From Linanthus parryae (lineage: Eukaryota > Streptophyta > Magnoliopsida > Ericales > Polemoniaceae): a stretch of DNA of 64,000 nt. Positions 57,901-64,000 of this stretch are shown here, piece after piece; position 1 is the stretch's first letter, and each line of letters starts with the position of its first letter. The notes beneath the pieces are model-generated. The model saw only the letters and a program-made list of their open reading frames with translations. It searched no databases and was not told where the DNA came from. Location: NCBI GenBank assembly GCA_023055425.1, contig JALGPY010000001.1, forward strand, positions 31,733,001 to 31,797,000, in the 5' to 3' direction. The position numbers were made by a program, and so were the translations under genes.

Positions 57901-60459
57901 CAAGTGGTCCCTAAAAAATCGGGGGTCACCGTTGTTGAAAATGAGAAGGGTGAACTTGTGACCACTAGAGTTCCTACTAAGTGGCGGATGTGCATTGATT
58001 ATAGAAAATTAAATGCCGTCACTAGGAAGGATCACTTTCCCCTTCCATTCATAGATCAAATGTTGGAAAGGTTAGCGGGGCATGATTTTTATTGTTTTTT
58101 AGATGGCTACTCGGGTTATAATCAAATTGCCATAGATCCAATGGACCAAGAGAAAACCACTTTCACTTGTCCATTTGGAACATTTGCCTATAGGAGGATG
58201 CCTTTTGGTTTGTGTAATGCCCCGGCTACTTTCCAACGTTGCATGCTAAGCATATTTTCGGACATGGTAGAAAAATGCATGGAAGTTTTTATGGATGATT
58301 TTTCGGTGCATGGAAACTCATTTGATACTTGTCTTGGAAATCTTGAGATGGTTTTGAGAAGATGTGAAGAAAAGAATTTAGTTTTAAATTGGGAAAAATG
58401 TCACTTTATGGTTAGGCAAGGAATTGTTTTGGGTCATGTTATTTCCTCTCATGGTATTGGTGTAGACAAGGCTAAAGTAGATGTGATTTCTAATCTTCCA
58501 CCTCCTAAATGTGTTAAGGATGTTAGATCTTTCCTAGGTCATGCGGGATTTTATAGGAGATTTATCAAGGACTTTAGCTCACTTGCTAAGCCCTTGAGCA
58601 ATCTCCTTCAAAAGGAAAATTCATTTGAGTGGTCTAGTGCATGCCAAGAGGCCTTTGAAAAGTTGAAGAATTTATTGGTAACGGCCCCTATCATGCAACC
58701 ACCCAAATGGACTCTTCCTTTTGAAATCATGTGTGATGCTAGTGACCATGCGGTTGGTGCCGTTTTGGGTCAAAGAGGTGAAGATAAGAAACCACATGTT
58801 ATCTATTATGCAAGTAGAACTTTGAATGATGCTCAATTAAATTATTCCACTACGGAAAAAGAGCTTTTGGCCATGGTGTTTGCTATTGAAAAATTTAGGC
58901 CATACTTGCTTGGTTCAAAAGTGCTTGTCTACACCGACCATGCCGCCTTGAAATACCTTTTCACAAAGAAATATTCCAAACCTCGTTTAATCCGTTGGGT
59001 ACTTTTGCTTTAAGAGTTTGATATTGAAATCAAGGATAAACGAGGTGTGGAAAATGTTGTGGCGGATCACTTGTCTAGGATTGACATTCCCAAGCAAAAA
59101 ATCTCCTTGCCTATTCTTGAAACTTTTCCGGATGAACATCTCTTTGCCCTTTTAAATGTTCCTTGGTTTGCCGATATTGCTAATTATCTTGCTTGTGGAA
59201 TTTTTCCGGAAAATTTAAAAGGGCAAGAGAAGTTGAGATTTGTGAGAGAATGCCGGAATTTCTTTTGGGATGACCCTTACTTGTTTAAATATTGCCCGGA
59301 TCAAATTATTAGAAGGTGCATCCCAAATGAAGAGTTTCATAGTGTTATTTCATTTTGCCATGAGTATGCATGTGGAGGCCATTTTTCGGCTAGAAAAACC
59401 GCCGCCAAGATTTTGCAAAGTGGTTTATATTGGCCTACTCTTTTTAGTGATGCATTTCATTTTTGCAAAGCATGTGATAGGTGCCAAAGGATGGGAGGGA
59501 ATGTTGGAAAAAGAAATATGATGCCCTTGAACCCCATTTTAATTATTGAAATATTTGATTGTTGGGGTATTGACTTCATGGGTCCATTTCCATCATCCTT
59601 TGGCAACCAATATATACTCTTGGCGGTGGATTATGTGTCAAAGTGGGTTGAAGCCATACCTTCAAAAACCAATGATCATAGAGTTGTGATTAAGTTTCTT
59701 CAACACCACATTTTATCTCGTTTTGGCATGCCCCGAGCTATCATTAGCGATGAAGGGACACATTTTTGCAATAGGCCTTTTGAGAGCCTCATGAAAAAGT
59801 ATGGGATTGTGCATAAAGTTGGCACACCATACCACCCACAAACTAGTGGGCAAGTGGAAGTTTCTAACAGGGAAATTAAAAGAATTTTGGAGAAAACGGT
59901 AAACCCAAATCGCAAAGATTGGTCTTTGAGGTTGGTTGATGCTCTTTGGGCTTACCGTACCGCTTACAAAACTCCCATTGGTGTGTCTCCATATAGACTA
60001 GTGTATGGTAAGGCATGCCATCTCCCGGTGGAGTTAGAGCACAAGGCCTATTGGGCTATCAAATTCTTGAATTTTGATCTTGCAAAAGCGGGGGAAGAAA
60101 GGAAGTTAAACTTGAATGAGTTAGAAGAGCTTAGAAATGAGGCTTATGAGAACACTAGGATCTCTAAGGCAAGGACAAAGGCTTATCATGACAAACATAT
60201 TGTTCCTAAGTCTTTTGAGCCTAATCAAAAAGTTCTTCTCTTTAACTCAAGGATGAAACTCTTTGGAGGAAAGTTGAAATCAAAATGGAATGGTCCATAT
60301 ATTGTGAAGCATGTATATCCTTATGGGGCCATTGAAATTTTGAACCCCAAAAGTGGGGAAAGTTTTAAGGTGAATGGCCAAAGATTGAAACCATATGTTG
60401 AAAATTTTGAGGCCAAGGTTGAGTCCATTTCTCTTATGGACCCAACCTATACTAACTAG
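54994..60459 (+). pseudogene. gag-pol: Athila gag-pol polyprotein with two stops
   Basis: One continuous frame of about 1,821 codons broken only by TAG at 55552-55554 (in gag) and TAA at 59011-59013 (in RNase H). Gag: KDKAKAWLHSLRP, then ERFKDLLIACPHHGFETW; a zinc-binding-like CSFCSDNSHELNKCPDF lies near 55935. Protease: LDLGASVNLLP near 56895. RT: YRKLNAVTRKDHFPLP, then active site FMDDF at about 58288-58302; RNase H near 58720-59010. Integrase: zinc finger with CGGH and CDRCQ, core GIDFMG, SDEGTHF, GQVEVSN. Both stops could be single C-to-T changes from glutamine codons. Nothing else is damaged, so readthrough or recent death are both possible. Confidence 0.9.
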
Positions 60460-62076
60460 TGTTCACCAAAAGTATCACCTTTGTAAATATTAGTTGTAGT
60501 TCTTTTGCTCTTGATTATTTTGTAGGTTGCTCTTGGAGGAGGACTTATGCTTGGTGGCCAAGAAAGCGAAAAATGAGGTCCATCTATCCCTTGTCTCTTA
60601 TATGAATTGGTATGCTCTTCCATTGATCTCACACATTGAGGACAATGTGATATTTTAGTTGGGGGGTGGAGTAGATTTTATTTCTTGCTTAAATGGTTAC
60701 AAGCATGCTTTTTCTTCATTAGTGATTTACATGAAAAATACAAAAAAAATGAAAAAATGAAAATTCAAAAAAAAATTTAAAAAATTGAGAAAAAAAATAT
60801 ATAAAAAAATATGTGAATCTTTCATGAGAAGCATCACTCTTTCCCCGTGTCAAACCATAGATATTTTTATTCTTCTTTCTTTGGTAGTTTTATTAATTTT
60901 CACCTTTCATCTTGAGTCTAGATTTTATAGCTTTATTGAGTCTTAGGAAGTTATAGTTGAGTCACTTATTTTGAAAAAATGAAAAAAAAATGAAAAAAGA
61001 AAAAGAAAAAAATGAGAAAAGTGAAAAGGGGGAATTTTAGGAAGCTAGATGTTTTCAAAGAATGAAATTTCTTAGTCCATGTTCTTTTTATTTTTATTTT
61101 AGAAAGGAATTCTTTGCTTATACTCAATACATCTACACCAATATCCCACCTTCCGCGACATCATGCGTTCTCACAAAGCGACACACTAAATTTACGTTTC
61201 ATGTTTAAGTCCTTCAAGCTAAGTTGATCACATAAACTTTGACGTCTTTTACTTTTGATAAAGGTGCATTTTCTAAAGCTATTTGAACTTCACAAAAAGA
61301 TTTTTCTCTATTCGTTTTTGCGGTGGAAACTTGTAGCCCATTGGAGTGGTGGTTACCAATGACACCCCATGCGATGTCTAAGAAATAGAGGGGTGTCCGG
61401 GGATAATGTTACGTCACCACCTAGATAGCTCCCTTGGTTTAGCTTAAAAAGCCCACTCGCGTGTATATTCCTCTATTTTGTTGTGGGTCTTGGAGATCCT
61501 TGGATTTGAGGTTAAAAATAAAATGTTAATGCTATAAATCTCAATCAAAAAAAAAAAAAAAAAATGATAAATCGCACCATCTACCAAAAATCCACAAAAG
61601 GATCATACAAGCCCACAACCACATCTCCCCTTCTTTAAAAATTTTTTGTTCAAAGCTTTGGAAGTCCATCCTACATGGGTGCTTTTGAATAAGTATGAGA
61701 ATGTCTAGTTTCTTGTGATCCTTATTTTTGAAGGCATACTTTCTCGCAAATTGGACTTAATTTAACAAGTTTTGTAGTTCGCATGAGTCACCTTCTACCA
61801 AACACCGCCCACATTTGTATGAGTATATGCTTAGACGTCCTTAGGCTTCTTTCTCAATCTTCTTGGACTTTGAGAATTTATTTGAGGAGACATTTATGTA
61901 TTCTTCTTTTTCCCCCACCAAAAAAAAATTAAATTAGCTAGTAACTCTTAGTATTTTGTTTCTTTGAGTTTTCACTTAGGATAGATAATGTGTGTGTGCG
62001 TTTTTGTAAATATTTGAGTCTAGTTTAGAATCGAGTCAAGCCTTGTCTAGTTGAGTGTGTGCCTCTCATGATTGGT

Positions 62077-62115
<39 letters not shown>

Positions 62116-62170
62116 AAAATTAAATATCGCTCTCTTTGCTCGAGGACGAGCAAAAGGCTAGTTGGGGGTG
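60460..62170 (+). other. Athila 3' non-coding region, no env-like ORF
   Basis: No long ORF on the plus strand. It contains poly(A)-rich patches (about 60740-60800, 61545-61565 and 62079-62113) and a polypurine-type end, GGCTAGTTGGGGGTG, before the 3' LTR. Many Athila elements carry an env-like gene here; none is visible. Confidence 0.75.
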
Positions 62171-64000
62171 TGTTGATGAATTAAAATTGCATATTTTAGT
62201 ATGTTAACGAACTCTTCTTAACTTGCTAATATGTTTAATTTATCTATTTTATCTCTCTTTCTAGACTTATGCTTGTTTTCGTAGTTTTGGTTGTTTTCTC
62301 TCATTTTGTAGGCAAAGAAGTGATTTAGAACGCAAGGGGCTAGTTATGAAAGCTTGAATGAGGAATTTGAAGGCTTAATTTGAAGAAGTCAAGTGATAAA
62401 GAGGCTAAAATTGAAGACAAATCAAGAATTTGCAAGTTAAAGAGAGGTTTCAAGGGTTTAAATGAAGAGGACAAGGGAAGATAGAGGCCAAAAATGAAGA
62501 TTTAGAAGCCAAGAGGCCACATTACAAGGCCAAAGTTGCATCTATGGGGTTGTTTGAGAAGAAACTAACGGAAGAGGGGCTTAAGTGCAAGTTTTGAAAC
62601 GTTTTAATGGCTTATTTGAAGGATACTTAACGGATTGGGGGTCAGATTGCAATTTTCAGAAGTTTTTAAGTAATGACCCGGGCCTTTTAAAACATTCCAG
62701 CAAGCTAGGGGGGAGCCGGGTGCAATTTCCCTAACCCAGCTCACCCCCAGCTCACCCTCTCTCTCTCGTCACTCTCTCTCCCCGTCAAACATGAACCAGC
62801 AGCCATTGTTCTTCTTCCAAGCTTCGTCCGAAGCTTCCCACGGCCCAAATCCTAACCAAAACTCCACCAAATCTCACAAAATTAGTCCCAATCTTCTCCT
62901 TGTCCAACCCTCTTCCAAACCCACTTCTCAATTTGGCCCAAACCGAAGTGAAGAGAAAAGCCCCAAATTGACCTAGGGTTCGTGAAGCTTCTGCAAATCA
63001 ACGAAGGAGGAGCTCTGAGATGAATCGGAGGGTGAGGATTGAAGACTTGGAGGCTACGAAACCCCCTCTCACTGCCTATATAAGCTGAAGAGAATGAAGG
63101 AAGAAGGGGGGGAAGGAACCACGCTCTTGCTAGGCCGAAACTCTGTCCCTCTCTCTTCTCTCTCGGTTCTGCAACATTTCTGGGTTTGTGCTGGTGATTC
63201 CGAGCTCTTCCTGAGCTAACACGGAGCCAGCAACAGCCCAAGGGAGAGAAGGGTAGGTCTGGTTGGATCTTGTTTCGAATTGCTCTGTTTTGAGCACTGT
63301 TTTGAGCACTGTTTTGGACTGTGTTGGTTGCAGCAGCAGTTGGCTTGTGTTTTAGCTGCTGGTAGTTGTTGATTTTGGTTAAATTAGCTGGTTTAGATTG
63401 ATTAGAGTGTGTTGGAATCAAGTTGCTAGTAGTTTGTTCATCATTTGGTAGCAAGTTGGTGTTATTTGGTGGAATTGAAGAGTATTTGAGCTTGAATATA
63501 ATGACTATTTTCATGAATACTCTTGATTCTTATGTCTTGCTCTTGAATATGAACAACTAAGCTACTTGTTGGGTTTGATTGATGAAGATAGATGACTTGT
63601 GTGTGAGAAGTTCAATTGTTCTTCTAGTCTTATAAGTTGGATGTCGAATTCGTAGTGTTCAAGTGTTGAATATCAAATCCGAATTGTGGCTTGATCTTTC
63701 ATATGGAAACGCTATCGTTTACATATGAAAGATGCTTGACATAACTCGATTTTGCATTTCACTCTTGAATACAAGAGCTAGACAAATCCTCTTGTTATAT
63801 AATCCATGCTCTTCTTTGACATAAACTTTGGGTGTTGATGCTCACACACAAGGCATCTATTGGAATCGATTGACCCAACTTACTCTCTTCTTGACAAACT
63901 CGTTTGAATCGTATTAGTAATAGTGTTAGTAGTTGTTTTCTTTCTTATTTATTTGCTCTAGCAATATCAACAACTCTTGCTCCATCACTTGAGTGGTGGA
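62171..64000 (+). repeat. Athila 3' LTR, cut by window end
   Basis: Matches 52807 to about 54635. Differences include an extra G in a G-run near 62705 and a handful of single-base changes. Confidence 0.95.

Larger units (their letters stand above)
52807..64000 (+). mobile_element. Young Athila-type Ty3/gypsy element
   Basis: 5' LTR 52807-54819, primer site, gag-pol (54994-60459), 3' non-coding region, polypurine tract (ending 62170) and 3' LTR from 62171, which runs off the window with about 185 bp missing. The LTRs share all but about 11 sites over the 1.83 kb compared by eye (about 99.4%), so the insertion is recent. The Athila assignment rests on the TGGCGCCATTGCCGGGGA primer site and the RT sequence. 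The predicted target duplication is tgctg (52802-52806). Confidence 0.93.

Noticed and set aside
60460..62170. Athila env-like gene
   Set aside because: No ORF of useful length and several poly(A) runs; region is non-coding.

Overview
This is a plant nuclear window made almost entirely of nested transposable elements. No confident host gene was found. The evidence for a plant is the mix of families: Ty1/copia and Ty3/gypsy elements of recognisable plant lineages (Tat-like with a second RNase H, Athila with a tRNA-Asp type primer site, a chromodomain chromovirus), a plant LINE with a C-terminal RNase H, tRNA-derived SINEs, MULE-like elements and MITEs. A plant mobile domain (PMD) protein also points to an angiosperm. 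I cannot name the species.

Layout. 463-4521: 3' remnant of a SIRE-like Copia element (+ strand) with an extra ORF between pol and its LTR. It sits inside the integrase of a second Copia element (minus strand, 4522-6532), whose 5' LTR is split by a complete 13.5 kb Tat-like Gypsy element, G1 (6533-20068, target duplication aagat). The LTR resumes at 20069-20630. G1 carries gag-pol on the minus strand and, between pol and the 3' LTR, an oppositely oriented PMD gene with its own TATA-like box and a spliceosomal-type intron. 20631-24796: a Stowaway-like MITE and a 5'-truncated LINE with a perfect 19-bp target duplication. 24797-29126: a MULE/hAT-like element with long inverted ends and an 8-bp duplication, holding a small hairpin MITE, a gag-only Copia element (25416-27480, duplication aaccc) and a 1-kb foldback. 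29127-31362: a SINE (14-bp duplication), a Tourist-like MITE and unassigned AT-rich DNA.

From 31363 to the window end lies a four-layer stack. A minus-strand Gypsy with a gag remnant is interrupted in its 5' LTR by a chromovirus derivative (33918-45423). That derivative keeps long LTRs, a primer site and only a chromodomain fragment, and its second LTR also carries a solo LTR and a non-autonomous MULE. It is interrupted by G2, a second Tat-like element related to G1 (45424-52806), of which one LTR and the antisense PMD gene are in view. G2 is interrupted by a young Athila element (52807 to beyond 64000) with nearly identical LTRs and only two stop codons in its gag-pol frame. The missing halves of G2, the chromovirus LTR and the outermost LTR should lie in that order to the right of the window.

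The most interesting system is the antisense PMD module shared by G1 and G2. It is a large host-like gene read against the direction of the retrotransposon, with a promoter-like box and an intron at the same codon in both copies, followed by a second putative antisense unit and, toward pol, a field of hairpin-forming repeats. Antisense extra ORFs are already known in Tat-lineage elements; the intron, the paired promoters and the hairpin spacer are the parts worth checking as new. A second oddity is a tandem duplication of the integrase zinc-binding module in the G1 polyprotein.
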